8,322 nt of DNA from an uncultured Faecalibacterium sp. (lineage in GTDB: Bacteria; Bacillota; Clostridia; Oscillospirales; Ruminococcaceae): NCBI GenBank assembly GCA_945982465.1, contig CAMFSB010000062.1, positions 1 to 8,322 of the forward strand, read 5' to 3'. The notes beneath the pieces are model-generated. The model was not told the origin of the DNA. It made no database searches and saw only the letters and a list, made by a program, of their open reading frames with translations. The position numbers and the translations under genes are program-made. Each line of letters begins with the position of its first letter. Positions within the stretch are counted from its first letter, which is position 1. Shown here piece by piece: positions 1-6,532 of this stretch.

Positions 1-365
1 GGTTTTTGAACGGGGGCCTGTATCTGTGGGATTTGCTGGTCTCGGGCAGCGCGTTCGCTGATGGGCGGAATCTGATTGTGCTGATCGTGCTGGTATATGT
101 CTCGATGGCTCTGGCGATGGTGTTCCGTCTGCTTTGCGGGCTGTACGGCTTTTATGTGTACCGGCAGGATTCGACCCATCGGATCCTGCACATCCGCCAG
201 CAGTTCCCCGACCCCGAAAAGCGCGCCTTTGTGCTCAGCGCCCAGGGCGGCACCAGCATTCTTTCGGTGCTGCTGGCCTTTGTGGCGGTGCTGGTGGTTT
301 CGGAAGGTGTGAGCATGCTTTTGGGCCCCAATGTGGACGCGCTGTATACCCTGCTGGGCCTGTAA
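1..365 (+). CDS. Hypothetical membrane protein, 5' end cut by window
   Basis: The reading frame is open from the window edge to a TAA at 363-365. The first possible start, TTG at 6, has no visible ribosome site in the few bases before it, so the true start is probably outside the window. The visible part of about 120 residues has two strongly hydrophobic stretches: one around NLIVLIVLVYVSMALAMVF, continuing into LLCGLYGFYVY, and one around SILSVLLAFVAVLVVSEG. A charged loop between them contains HRILHIRQQFPDPEKR. This points to an integral membrane protein of the cytoplasmic membrane. I do not recognise the family. galU follows 79 nt downstream on the same strand with no clear T-tailed terminator between, so the two may be co-transcribed. 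Confidence 0.6.
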   Translation, partial: FLNGGLYLWDLLVSGSAFADGRNLIVLIVLVYVSMALAMVFRLLCGLYGFYVYRQDSTHRILHIRQQFPDPEKRAFVLSAQGGTSILSVLLAFVAVLVVSEGVSMLLGPNVDALYTLLGL

Positions 366-376
366 GGCCCGGCCGC

Positions 377-397
377 GTGCCGAAGCGGCACCTTCGG
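377..397 (+). other. Two overlapping, mutually exclusive hairpins before galU
   Basis: GTGCCG (377-382) can pair with CGGCAC (386-391). Alternatively CCGAAG (380-385) can pair with CTTCGG (392-397). Each is a perfect 6-bp stem and they cannot form together. Neither is followed by a T-run, so neither is a standard terminator. In GC-rich DNA this may be chance. Confidence 0.3.
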
Positions 398-444
398 GCG
401 GGCGCTCCGGCTGTTTCAGACGTTGATGCAGGAGGAATTCGGAA

Positions 445-1320
445 ATGAAAAAAGTGACCAAGGCCGTCATCCCCGCCGCGGGGCTGGGCACCCGTGTGCT
501 GCCCGCGACCAAGGCAATGCCCAAGGGCATGCTGCCCATTGTGGACAAGCCTGCGATCCAGTATCTGGTGGAGGAGGCCGTGCGCTCCGGCTGCACGGAT
601 ATCCTGATCATTCTGGGCCGCAACCAAAGCCTGATCGAGGATCACTTTGACCGCAGCCCCGAGCTGGAAGAAAAGCTGGCAAAGCCCGGCAAGGAGGCCA
701 TGCTGGCGGAGTGCCTGGGCATTGCGGGGCTGGCCAACATCTATTTTGTGCGCCAGAAGCAGACGCTGGGCCTGGGCCACGCGGTGAGTACGGCCAGGGC
801 TTTTACCGGCGACGACCCGTTTTTGGTGATCTACGGCGATGATGTGATCATCGGCGAGGACCCGGTATGCGCCCAGCTGGTCCGCGCTTATGAGGAGTTC
901 GGCCGGCCGGCGGCCGGTGTGAGCGCCGTGCCCTGGGAGGATGTGTCGCGCTACTGCAGCTTAAAGACCACGCCGCTGCACGACAATTACTTCTTTGTGG
1001 ACGACATGATCGAAAAGCCCAATCACGGCCAGGAATTCAGCAAGTATTCCATTTTGGGCCGCGTACTGCTGACGCCGGAGATCTATGAGATCCTGGCAAA
1101 CACCAAGCCGGGCGCGGGCGGCGAGATCCAGCTGACCGACGCCATGGCCGAGTATGCCCGCACCCGCGGCGGCATGACCGCGGTGGAGTTTACCGGCAAG
1201 CACTACGACATGGGCAACAAGCTGTGCGTGGTGCAGGCGCAGGTGGAGCTGGCGCTGCAGCACCCCGAGATCGGCGAAGCGTTCCGCGCGTACTTAAAGG
1301 AATTCTGCAAAACGCTGTGA
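445..1320 (+). CDS. galU: UTP--glucose-1-phosphate uridylyltransferase
   Basis: This cytoplasmic enzyme makes UDP-glucose and pyrophosphate from UTP and glucose-1-phosphate, feeding glycolipid, polysaccharide and cell-wall sugar synthesis. The 291-residue length is normal for bacterial GalU. The N-terminal nucleotide-binding signature AAGLGTR is at 11-17, followed by LPATKAMPK (19-27) and LPIVDKPAIQYLVEEA. Other family motifs are RQKQTLGLGHAV (103-114), the acidic YGDD (130-133, metal/nucleotide region), EKP (190-192), GRVLLTPEI (205-213), GGEIQLTD (225-232) and GKHYDMGN (251-258). The ATG at 445 was chosen because GGAGG at 431-435 lies 9 nt upstream and the protein then begins MKKVTKAVIPAAG, as in homologues. 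One oddity is that the usual PKEMLP is PKGMLP here (Gly28). The gene sits between a membrane protein gene and the rpsF operon, which has its own promoter. Confidence 0.95.
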   Translation: MKKVTKAVIPAAGLGTRVLPATKAMPKGMLPIVDKPAIQYLVEEAVRSGCTDILIILGRNQSLIEDHFDRSPELEEKLAKPGKEAMLAECLGIAGLANIYFVRQKQTLGLGHAVSTARAFTGDDPFLVIYGDDVIIGEDPVCAQLVRAYEEFGRPAAGVSAVPWEDVSRYCSLKTTPLHDNYFFVDDMIEKPNHGQEFSKYSILGRVLLTPEIYEILANTKPGAGGEIQLTDAMAEYARTRGGMTAVEFTGKHYDMGNKLCVVQAQVELALQHPEIGEAFRAYLKEFCKTL

Positions 1321-1326
1321 TGCCGC

Positions 1327-1371
1327 CTGCCGCCCGAAAAGCGGGCTGCGGGCCGGATTTTCGGCAGTTTT
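1327..1371 (+). terminator. Candidate intrinsic terminator after galU
   Basis: CGAAAA (1335-1340) pairs with TTTTCG (1358-1363), and CTGC (1327-1330) with GCAG (1364-1367) across a 4-nt bulge. TTTT (1368-1371) follows. A competing inner hairpin CCCG/CGGG (1333-1345) is also possible. The stem is imperfect and the T-run short, but it sits exactly between the galU stop and the next promoter. Confidence 0.4.
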
Positions 1372-1385
1372 ACGAAAAAATGTTA

Positions 1386-1414
1386 TTGACATCGGCCCCC
1401 GGTGTTGATATAAT
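1386..1414 (+). promoter_or_regulatory. Consensus extended -10 sigma-A promoter for rpsF-ssb-rpsR
   Basis: TTGACA at 1386-1391 and TATAAT at 1409-1414 are both perfect matches, separated by exactly 17 bp. A TG at 1406-1407 gives the extended -10 form. Transcription should start near 1420-1422, giving a leader of about 80 nt before rpsF. This fits the high expression expected of ribosomal proteins. Confidence 0.88.
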
Positions 1415-1419
1415 AAGGT

Positions 1420-1503
1420 GCTGTCTGTTTTGGCAGCCGCGGTTTATCCGTGATCCTTGGCCTTGCAAAAAGGCCCATAAGTCCAAAAGGAGGTGCTACA
1501 GAA
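1420..1503 (+). promoter_or_regulatory. Structured 5' leader of rpsF (possible S6:S18 feedback site)
   Basis: Three local hairpins can be drawn: GCTGTC (1420-1425) with GGCAGC (1432-1437), including one G-U; CGCGG with CCGTG around a TTTAT loop (about 1438-1452); and GGCCTT (1459-1464) with AAGGCC (1470-1475). In many bacteria the S6:S18 dimer binds a CCG-containing bulge in the rpsF leader to repress its own operon. CCG trinucleotides are present here, but I cannot confirm that the consensus fold is met. Confidence 0.35.
1487..1495 (+). promoter_or_regulatory. Ribosome binding site fixing the rpsF start
   Basis: AAGGAGGTG ends 8 nt before the ATG at 1504. This selects 1504 over the upstream in-frame start at 1450, which would place the site inside the coding region. 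Confidence 0.85.
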
Positions 1504-1788
1504 ATGGCTAAGTATGAAACCATGCTGGTTACCAGTTCTGCACTCGACGAAGAGGCTACCGCTGCCCTGGTGGGTAAGTTCAAGTCTCTGATCGAGGCGA
1601 ATGGTACGATCGATTCTGTTGACGAGTGGGGCAAGAAGCGTCTGGCTTACCCCATCAACGACGAAGAAGAGGGCGTTTACACCGTGATCAACTTCACGAG
1701 CAACACCGACTTCCCCGCCGAGCTGGATCGCGTGTACAAGATCACCGAGGGTGTTCTGCGTACCCTGATCGTTGCGAAAGACGAGTAA
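1504..1788 (+). CDS. rpsF: 30S ribosomal protein S6
   Basis: S6 binds the central domain of 16S rRNA in the platform of the small subunit as a heterodimer with S18, whose gene is third in this operon. The 94-residue protein begins MAKYETMLVTSS and contains the family pattern WGKKRLAYPI (about 42-51) and the end VYKITEGVLRTLIVAKDE; this length is typical. The frame is open further upstream to 1450, but homology and the strong ribosome site both place the start at 1504. The gene is the first of the rpsF-ssb-rpsR operon, 33 nt before ssb. Its codons look less GC-biased at third positions than those of galU (many GTT, TCT and CGT), as expected of a highly expressed gene. Confidence 0.96.
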   Translation: MAKYETMLVTSSALDEEATAALVGKFKSLIEANGTIDSVDEWGKKRLAYPINDEEEGVYTVINFTSNTDFPAELDRVYKITEGVLRTLIVAKDE

Positions 1789-1821
1789 GCGTTTGACCAA
1801 AGCGTTGAAGGAGACTGTATC

Positions 1822-2289
1822 ATGCTGAATGTTGTTGCGATCATGGGCCGCTTGGTGGCCGACCCTACCATGCGTCAAACTACCACCGGCAAAAATGTCG
1901 CCAGCTTCCGCGTCGCTGTTGACCGGGGCCGCCGCGACCCCAACGGTCAGAGCCAGGCCGATTTCTTTGATGTGGTCGCCTGGGACCGCAGCGCCGAGTT
2001 TGTGTGCAAGTATTTCCAGAAAGGCTCCCTGATCGTGATCGACGGCCGTTTGCAGAGCCGCCAATATCAGGACAAGAACGGCAACAACCGTACCGCCATT
2101 GAGATCATTGCCAACAACATCAACTTTGCAGGCCCCAAGTCGAGCAACAGCAGCGGCGGCGGTTACGCCGCCCCCGCGCAGAACAGCAGCATGTCCCGTC
2201 CGGCCGTGCCCGAGGCTGTGCCCAGCTATTCGGCCGGCTCTAACGACGATTTCGCCGTGATCGACGACGGCGAGGACCTGCCGTTCTGA
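1822..2289 (+). CDS. ssb: Single-stranded DNA-binding protein
   Basis: SSB coats single-stranded DNA in replication, recombination and repair and recruits partner proteins through its acidic C-terminal tip. The 155-residue protein has an OB-fold at about 1-104 (start MLNVVAIMGRLVADP; ADFFDVVAWDRSAEF at 46-60 with Trp54; GSLIVIDGRLQSRQYQDKNG). A Gly/Ser/Ala/Pro-rich flexible linker (about 105-145) follows, then the canonical tip DDGEDLPF (148-155). The start at 1822 has AAGGAGA at 1808-1814, 7 nt upstream. The position between rpsF and rpsR is the standard bacterial order, which supports this being the housekeeping copy rather than a phage or plasmid paralogue. Confidence 0.96.
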   Translation: MLNVVAIMGRLVADPTMRQTTTGKNVASFRVAVDRGRRDPNGQSQADFFDVVAWDRSAEFVCKYFQKGSLIVIDGRLQSRQYQDKNGNNRTAIEIIANNINFAGPKSSNSSGGGYAAPAQNSSMSRPAVPEAVPSYSAGSNDDFAVIDDGEDLPF

Positions 2290-2328
2290 CCCGGATCGTT
2301 CCACTATTTTAACAGGAGGTAACAAGCA

Positions 2329-2586
2329 ATGGCTTTTGAAAGAACCGAAGGCTCCCGCCCGGCGCGCCCCATGCATCGCGGCCGCAAAAAGGTTTGCAGC
2401 TTCTGTGTCGACCGCATCGACACCATTGATTACAAGGACGTGCCCCGTCTGCGCAAGTACGTTTCCGAGCGTGCGAAGATCATTCCCCGCCGTGTGACCG
2501 GTACCTGCGCGTTCCATCAGCGTGCGCTGACCATCGCCATCAAGCGTGCCCGTCACGTTGCCCTGATGCCCTATGTGAGCGACTGA
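2329..2586 (+). CDS. rpsR: 30S ribosomal protein S18, zinc-binding type
   Basis: S18 is a small-subunit platform protein that pairs with S6. The 85-residue sequence carries the family core [19 protein letters not shown], then [14 protein letters not shown] and [12 protein letters not shown]. Cys23, Cys26 (CSFC), Cys60 and His63 (TCAFH) form a plausible zinc site, so this is the metal-binding (C+) form of S18. AGGAGGT at 2314-2320 lies 8 nt before the ATG. It is the last gene of the operon and is followed directly by a strong terminator. rplI, often found in or near this operon in other bacteria, is not present here. Confidence 0.96.
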   Translation: MAFERTEGSRPARPMHRGRKKVCSFCVDRIDTIDYKDVPRLRKYVSERAKIIPRRVTGTCAFHQRALTIAIKRARHVALMPYVSD

Positions 2587-2608
2587 TCCAACCGATCTGT
2601 GCAAGCAC

Positions 2609-2642
2609 AGCGCCCTCTGCCGTATGGCAGGGGGCGCTTTTT
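2609..2642 (+). terminator. Strong intrinsic terminator of the rpsF operon
   Basis: A 13-bp stem (AGCGCCCTCTGCC at 2609-2621 with 2626-2638, one G-U pair) has a 4-nt GTAT loop. A run of five T at 2638-2642 follows. It lies 23 nt after the rpsR stop. Confidence 0.93.
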
Positions 2643-2809
2643 GCTGCGGATGCGCTCCCGTTCAGCCGGCTGTTCCGTATCCTGCGTCCGCGGAGCATTT
2701 TTTCAGAAGATGGCCTGCCTCCCCTCGTATGCAAACCGACCGCGTCTGTTGTTCAGGGCTGCATTTGCCTGGGGCGCGGCATTCGGCACCGGCCCATCCC
2801 CCCGCACGT
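2643..2809. other. Intergenic spacer between convergent terminators
   Basis: About 167 nt separate the rpsR terminator from the glmS terminator. I see no credible gene, promoter or repeat in it. The short reading frames here have no ribosome site and no recognisable protein. A T6 run at about 2697-2702 lacks a good stem. Confidence 0.6.
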
Positions 2810-2847
2810 AAAACAGCCCGGCTGTACGCAAAGGTACAGCCGGGCTG
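2810..2847 (-). terminator. Intrinsic terminator of glmS
   Basis: CAGCCCGGCTGTAC (2814-2827) and its exact complement at 2834-2847 form a 14-bp perfect stem with a 6-nt loop. On the minus strand the stem is followed by TTTT (2813-2810). It lies 20 nt beyond the glmS stop. Confidence 0.88.
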
Positions 2848-2867
2848 CCTGTATTAAGGGGCAGAGA

Positions 2868-4688
2868 TCACTCCACGGTCACGCTCTTGGCCAGGTTGCG
2901 GGGTTTATCCACATCGCAGCCACGCAGCACCGCCATATAGTAGGCAAACAGCTGCAGCGGCACGATGAGCTGCAGCGGCATCAGCACATCCTCATATTCA
3001 TCCAGCCGCACCACATAGTCGGCCACGCCCTCGGGCACCACCGCGTCGTGGGTGGTGAACAGGATCACCTTGGCGCCGCGGCTCTTGGTCTCCTTGATGT
3101 TGGAGATGGTCTTTTCGTACACCGAATGCTGGGTCGCCAGGCCGATGACTGGCACGCCGTCGGTGATCAGACTGATGGTGCCGTGCTTCAGCTCGCCGGC
3201 CGCATACGCATCCGAGTGGATGTAGCTGATCTCCTTCAGCTTCAGGCTGCCTTCCATCGACAGCGAATAATCGAACCCGCGGCCAATGAAAAAGCAGCTT
3301 TGGGTATTCATGAACTGGCTGGCCAGATACTTGATGCTCTCGCAGTCCTCCAGCCGGGGCTTGATGACCTCCGACGCGCGCTGTAGCTCGGCGGTCAAGC
3401 GGCGAGTCTCCGCCTCGCCCAGCTTACCCTTGGCATAAGCCAGACGCAGCGCAAACAGGTACAGCACACACATCTGCACCATATAGGCCTTGGTGGACGC
3501 TACGGCGATCTCCGGCCCCGCATAGGTGTACATGACGTAATCCGCCGCGCGGGCGATGGAACTGCCCACCACGTTGACGATGGCCAGCACCTTGACGCCC
3601 TGGCTTTTGGCCAGCTTCAGCGCGGCCAGCGTGTCGCTGGTTTCGCCAGACTGGCTGATGATCACCACCAGGTCGTTGGGCGCAAGGATCGGGTCGCGGT
3701 AGCGGAACTCGCTGGCGATATCCACCAGCGCCGGCACGCGGGCCAACTTTTCGATGGCCGCCTTGCCCACCATACCGGCGTGCATGGCCGTGCCGCAGCC
3801 CACCAGATGCACCGTGCCCACGCTGCGCAGCACCTCGTCGCTCAGCGCGGGGATGCGCAGGTCGGGCATGCCGCCCTCCACGCGGGGGCTGACCGTGGCG
3901 GTGATGGCGGCGGGCTGCGCGGTGCTCTCCGGGAGCAGAAAATGGGGGTGGCCGCCCGTGTCGGCCGCTTCCAGGTCCCAGTCCGCAATCAGGCGCTCTT
4001 TTTCGATGCTCTGGCCGAACTCATTGTAAAAGCAGACGCTGTCCTTTTTGCAGACCGCAATATCCCCCTCGTCCAGAATGCTGTATTCGCGGGTGTACTT
4101 CAAAATAGCGGGGATATCCGAGGCAATAAAGCTTTCGCCCTGGCCAAAACCCACGATCAGCGGGCTTTCGCGGCGCACGGCAAAGATCGTATCGGGAAAA
4201 TCGCGGAATAGCACCGCGATTGCGTAGCTGCCGCGCACTTTGGCCAGCGCTTCCAGAATGGCCTTGAGCGGATCGCCCTGATAGCAGGAGTCGATCAGCT
4301 TGACCAGCACCTCGGTGTCGGTCTCGCTTTCAAAGGTATAGCCCTGCTGCTGCAGCAGCGTTTTCAGATGGCCGTAATTTTCAATGATCCCGTTGTGCAC
4401 CAGGCTCACGCGCGGGGTGGACTGGGGGTGGCTGTTCACATCGCTGGGTTCGCCGTGGGTGGCCCAGCGGGTATGGCCGATACCGCAGCAGCAGGGCGGC
4501 AGCGCCTCGCCCTGCAGCTTATCGCGCAGAACGGCCAGCCGGCCCTTGGCCTTGACCACCCGGATCGAATCGCCCATGGCCAGCGCCACGCCGGCCGAAT
4601 CATACCCGCGGTATTCCAGCTTCGACAGGCCCTCCAGCAGCACGTCCTGGCTGTTCCGCGTTCCTACATAACCTACAATGCCACACAT
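2868..4688 (-). CDS. glmS: Glutamine--fructose-6-phosphate aminotransferase (isomerizing)
   Basis: GlmS makes glucosamine-6-phosphate from fructose-6-phosphate and glutamine, the committed step to UDP-GlcNAc, peptidoglycan and amino-sugar polymers. The 606 residues are the usual length. The glutaminase domain begins MCGIVGYVG, so Cys2 is the N-terminal nucleophile once Met is removed; HTRWATHG (72-79) and HNGIIEN (98-104) follow. The first SIS domain has SQSGETSDT (345-353) and STKAYMVQM. The second has GRGFDYSLSMEG, then KLKE (483-486) and ELKHG (499-503), with Lys483, Glu486 and His502 as likely isomerase residues. The C-terminus is DKPRNLAKSVTVE with the conserved Lys601. The frame is open to 4772, but only the ATG at 4688 exposes Cys2 and has a ribosome site. 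One oddity is that the usual KEI-x-EQP linker motif after HF (249-250) reads LLPESTAQP here. A glmS ribozyme lies upstream. Confidence 0.97.
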   Translation of the reverse strand: MCGIVGYVGTRNSQDVLLEGLSKLEYRGYDSAGVALAMGDSIRVVKAKGRLAVLRDKLQGEALPPCCCGIGHTRWATHGEPSDVNSHPQSTPRVSLVHNGIIENYGHLKTLLQQQGYTFESETDTEVLVKLIDSCYQGDPLKAILEALAKVRGSYAIAVLFRDFPDTIFAVRRESPLIVGFGQGESFIASDIPAILKYTREYSILDEGDIAVCKKDSVCFYNEFGQSIEKERLIADWDLEAADTGGHPHFLLPESTAQPAAITATVSPRVEGGMPDLRIPALSDEVLRSVGTVHLVGCGTAMHAGMVGKAAIEKLARVPALVDIASEFRYRDPILAPNDLVVIISQSGETSDTLAALKLAKSQGVKVLAIVNVVGSSIARAADYVMYTYAGPEIAVASTKAYMVQMCVLYLFALRLAYAKGKLGEAETRRLTAELQRASEVIKPRLEDCESIKYLASQFMNTQSCFFIGRGFDYSLSMEGSLKLKEISYIHSDAYAAGELKHGTISLITDGVPVIGLATQHSVYEKTISNIKETKSRGAKVILFTTHDAVVPEGVADYVVRLDEYEDVLMPLQLIVPLQLFAYYMAVLRGCDVDKPRNLAKSVTVE

Positions 4689-4697
4689 ATGTTGTGT

Positions 4698-4702
4698 CCT
4701 CC
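4698..4702 (-). promoter_or_regulatory. Ribosome binding site fixing the glmS start
   Basis: On the minus strand GGAGG ends 9 nt before the ATG at 4688. It rules out the longer in-frame start at 4772. Confidence 0.85.
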
Positions 4703-4887
4703 ATACGGGCACAAAGACCCCTTGGTCAAAAAGCGGATCCATGATCCGAAAAAAAAGGGTCCCGCGCCCCATCCAATGTCAAAATCAATCGTCGAATTCC
4801 CCCCGACCGGCCGCCTGCGCGGCAAACAAAACCAGGGATAACGCCGCTTTGCCCCGGCGCTTTTGCAAAAAGCACGGCAAAACGGTT
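4703..4887 (-). promoter_or_regulatory. glmS leader between ribozyme and ribosome site
   Basis: About 185 nt of untranslated leader have no gene. On the minus strand they contain a run of eight T (4756-4749), then a small hairpin CGGATC/GATCCG (4748-4743 with 4739-4734, loop ATG) followed by C and TTTTT (4732-4728). GACCC just before the T8 run could pair with GGGTC downstream as an alternative. This resembles a weak terminator or attenuator, but no partner is proven. Confidence 0.35.
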
Positions 4888-5046
4888 TATGGCTTCTTTC
4901 GGGGTGCTCTGTTACGGTATTGCTGCCGTTTTTTACACGCCCTCTCTCGGCTGGAAAAGCCATCAGCCGGAAAGACATCCGCCGAATCGTTCGATCGTCC
5001 CTCTCCTCGTCACCCTCACGGCTGTCACCCGCGTGGCCCGGCGCTG
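4888..5046 (-). ncRNA. glmS ribozyme (glucosamine-6-phosphate-activated self-cleaving RNA)
   Basis: This cis-acting RNA cuts its own mRNA when glucosamine-6-phosphate binds, lowering glmS expression. On the minus strand the family landmarks appear in order. AGCGCC is at the 5' end, with cleavage expected between A5045 and G5044. A P1-type hairpin follows (CACG...CGTG), then the core GTGACGAGG, the ATCGAACGATTCGGCGGATG segment, a P3-type hairpin CGGCTG/CAGCCG, and the 3' domain GTAAAAAACGGCAGCAATAC with CGTAACAGAGCACCCCG. The small stem ACGG/CCGT lies inside that last part. I matched it to the known pattern by eye. The expected cut is about 356 nt before the glmS ATG. Confidence 0.93.
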
Positions 5047-5095
5047 TATCTCAACTAAAAACCACATCCCACCTTTCGCTGTTTTGGCACGGCCG

Positions 5096-5641
5096 CTAAC
5101 TGTGGCCGAGCATTCGATGCAGCCGGGGCTGCCAGACACGGCAGTACAGCTGCAGCAGATTGACCAGGGCTTGATCCAGCAGCAAAAACGCCGCGTTGCC
5201 GATCAGCAGCGATGCCGCCGCCAGCGCCAGCCCGGCCCCGGCCAGCTCCGATGCCAGCTGCCCGGGGAAAAACAGGCTGTACAGCAGAGCGTACAGTGCC
5301 AGCACCGACCCATTGAAGTACAGCGCCTTGCACACGCCCCGCACCAGCCGCGGGCGCAGCCGGTCGAACCGGGGTTTGACCAGCGGATAATAGCCCAAAA
5401 ACACAAAAACGAGCGTCACCTCCCTGTCCGGCACGAACAGGACGCTCAACAGAGAAACCGCCGCGTACTCCGTCCAGGCAAGCCGGCGGCCGCATTCGGC
5501 GCAGACCAGCATGACCAGGACCGATGCCAGGGCGGGCGCAATGAACATTGCCACCGGAATGACCGCCCCCAGCAGCATGATCGCCACCGAAACAGCGCCC
5601 ATCACCCCGCACAGCGCGATCTTCCAGCTATGTGATCTCAT
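5096..5641 (-). CDS. Multi-pass membrane protein (ECF S-component-like)
   Basis: The 181-residue protein is mostly hydrophobic. Probable membrane spans are near residues 8-30, 31-48, 57-71, 74-90, 105-126 and 132-164, with basic loops such as KPRFDRLRPRLVRGVCK (89-105). The N-terminal KIALCGVMGAVSVAIMLLGA pattern and the size recall substrate-binding S components of ECF vitamin/metal transporters and related small integral proteins, but I see no residue signature that fixes a substrate. The ATG at 5641 overlaps the last 14 nt of the upstream DUF5685-like gene, with GGGAG 4 nt before it, which indicates translational coupling. The glmS ribozyme starts about 50 nt after its stop, with no T-tailed terminator between. 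No ECF ATPase or T component is in the window. Confidence 0.75.
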   Translation of the reverse strand: MRSHSWKIALCGVMGAVSVAIMLLGAVIPVAMFIAPALASVLVMLVCAECGRRLAWTEYAAVSLLSVLFVPDREVTLVFVFLGYYPLVKPRFDRLRPRLVRGVCKALYFNGSVLALYALLYSLFFPGQLASELAGAGLALAAASLLIGNAAFLLLDQALVNLLQLYCRVWQPRLHRMLGHS

Positions 5642-6500
5642 CCATCTCCCACTTTCGCTGCTGCTTTTGCCCCGCCTTTTCCACCGTCTGCTCCAGCCCC
5701 AGGAAAATGATGTTGTCCAGCAGAGAGCGGTTCAGCTTGACCCCCAGCAGATTGTACGCGCGCGCCAGCTCAACCGCCGCCATGTTGCAGCGGCTTTTGG
5801 CGCTTTCCAGCGCAGCCTCGCGCGTTAAGCCGTTGAGCACAAAGATATTGTAGCGGCCGCTCAGGCGGTCGCTTTCAAAGTATTCCGCGCTTTCCAGCAG
5901 ATAATAGATCTTGCCCACATAAAAGCCCACCCGGCGCAGCGGCTTTACAGCGCTTTCATCCGGCGCGCAGGCGGCGAACAGCGCCCCGTAAAAGTTGCCG
6001 GACGGCTCGCAGGCTGCGTCGTAATCGGTGCATTTGGCCATTTCCAGCGCCGCGGCGTGGTCCCGTTCCTGCTGCAGCAGGCGGTCGATCTGCCTGCCGT
6101 CAGACACCGCTTTGCGGTACGCCTTTTTCAGGATCCACTTTTCCAGGTTAAAGCGGAATTTTGCCCGGGAATTCAGCCGCCAGGGGTCGTAGTTGTTGAT
6201 CTGGTGCCAGGCCAGGATCACCTCCACGTTGGCCGCGTAGCGGATGCCCTTGGTGTGCCGCATCATGCACTGTTTTTTGAACCAGTGCCGCGGGCAGGCC
6301 TTGCACACGGTCGTCCCCTCGCGCCCGGCCAGGCAATCAGCCAGCAGCGCCAGAAGCACCATATCATGATTCAGCAGCAGCCGTGCCGTCAGGCCGTAAT
6401 CCGCGCGGAGCTGGCTGCACACACCGCAGCAGTAGCTGCGGTAAATGCGGTAATCCTGTATTTTCAGCACGGGAATATACGGACGCAGATAACCATACAT
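5628..6500 (-). CDS. DUF5685-family-like Cys-containing protein of unknown function
   Basis: The 290-residue protein begins MYGYLRPYIPVLKIQDYRIY, then RSYCCGVCSQL (21-31). This matches my memory of the DUF5685 family of Clostridia (MFGYV-x-P-x-x-PELK...YCGLC). Cys24, Cys25, Cys28, Cys56, Cys66, Cys69 and Cys78 cluster in the first 80 residues and could bind a metal. The rest looks helical and soluble. A later segment, GKIYYLLESAEYFESDRLSG (196-215), is rich in acidic residues; as I recall, relatives carry an aspartate-rich motif there. The start at 6500 is set by GGGAGG at 6513-6508, 7 nt upstream. An in-frame TTG at 6515 would overlap that site. Its role is unknown. It is first in an operon with the overlapping membrane protein gene and possibly glmS. 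Confidence 0.8.
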   Translation of the reverse strand: MYGYLRPYIPVLKIQDYRIYRSYCCGVCSQLRADYGLTARLLLNHDMVLLALLADCLAGREGTTVCKACPRHWFKKQCMMRHTKGIRYAANVEVILAWHQINNYDPWRLNSRAKFRFNLEKWILKKAYRKAVSDGRQIDRLLQQERDHAAALEMAKCTDYDAACEPSGNFYGALFAACAPDESAVKPLRRVGFYVGKIYYLLESAEYFESDRLSGRYNIFVLNGLTREAALESAKSRCNMAAVELARAYNLLGVKLNRSLLDNIIFLGLEQTVEKAGQKQQRKWEMDEIT

Positions 6501-6507
6501 CGCTCTT

Positions 6508-6513
6508 CCTCCC
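6508..6513 (-). promoter_or_regulatory. Ribosome binding site of the DUF5685-like gene
   Basis: GGGAGG on the minus strand lies 7 nt before the ATG at 6500 and decides that start. Confidence 0.8.
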
Positions 6514-6532
6514 AACCTGAAAATTCCATTTT

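Noticed and set aside
1444..2604. Long minus-strand open frame (386 codons) antisense to rpsF-ssb-rpsR
   Set aside because: It lies entirely opposite three well-recognised genes, has no family resemblance, and is expected from GC-rich codon bias.
4780..4800. TTGACA on the minus strand upstream of glmS as a promoter -35
   Set aside because: No acceptable -10 element lies 16-18 bp downstream; a T-run and GC-rich sequence are there instead.
5090..5108. CGGCC/GGCCG inverted repeat at the membrane protein stop as a terminator
   Set aside because: Only 5 bp with a 9-nt loop and no T-run on the minus strand, so not a credible intrinsic terminator.
4889..5635. Plus-strand open frame of 248 codons opposite the membrane protein gene and glmS ribozyme
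   Set aside because: Its sequence is rich in Gln, Arg and His as typical of a shadow frame. The minus strand holds a coupled membrane protein gene and a recognisable ribozyme.
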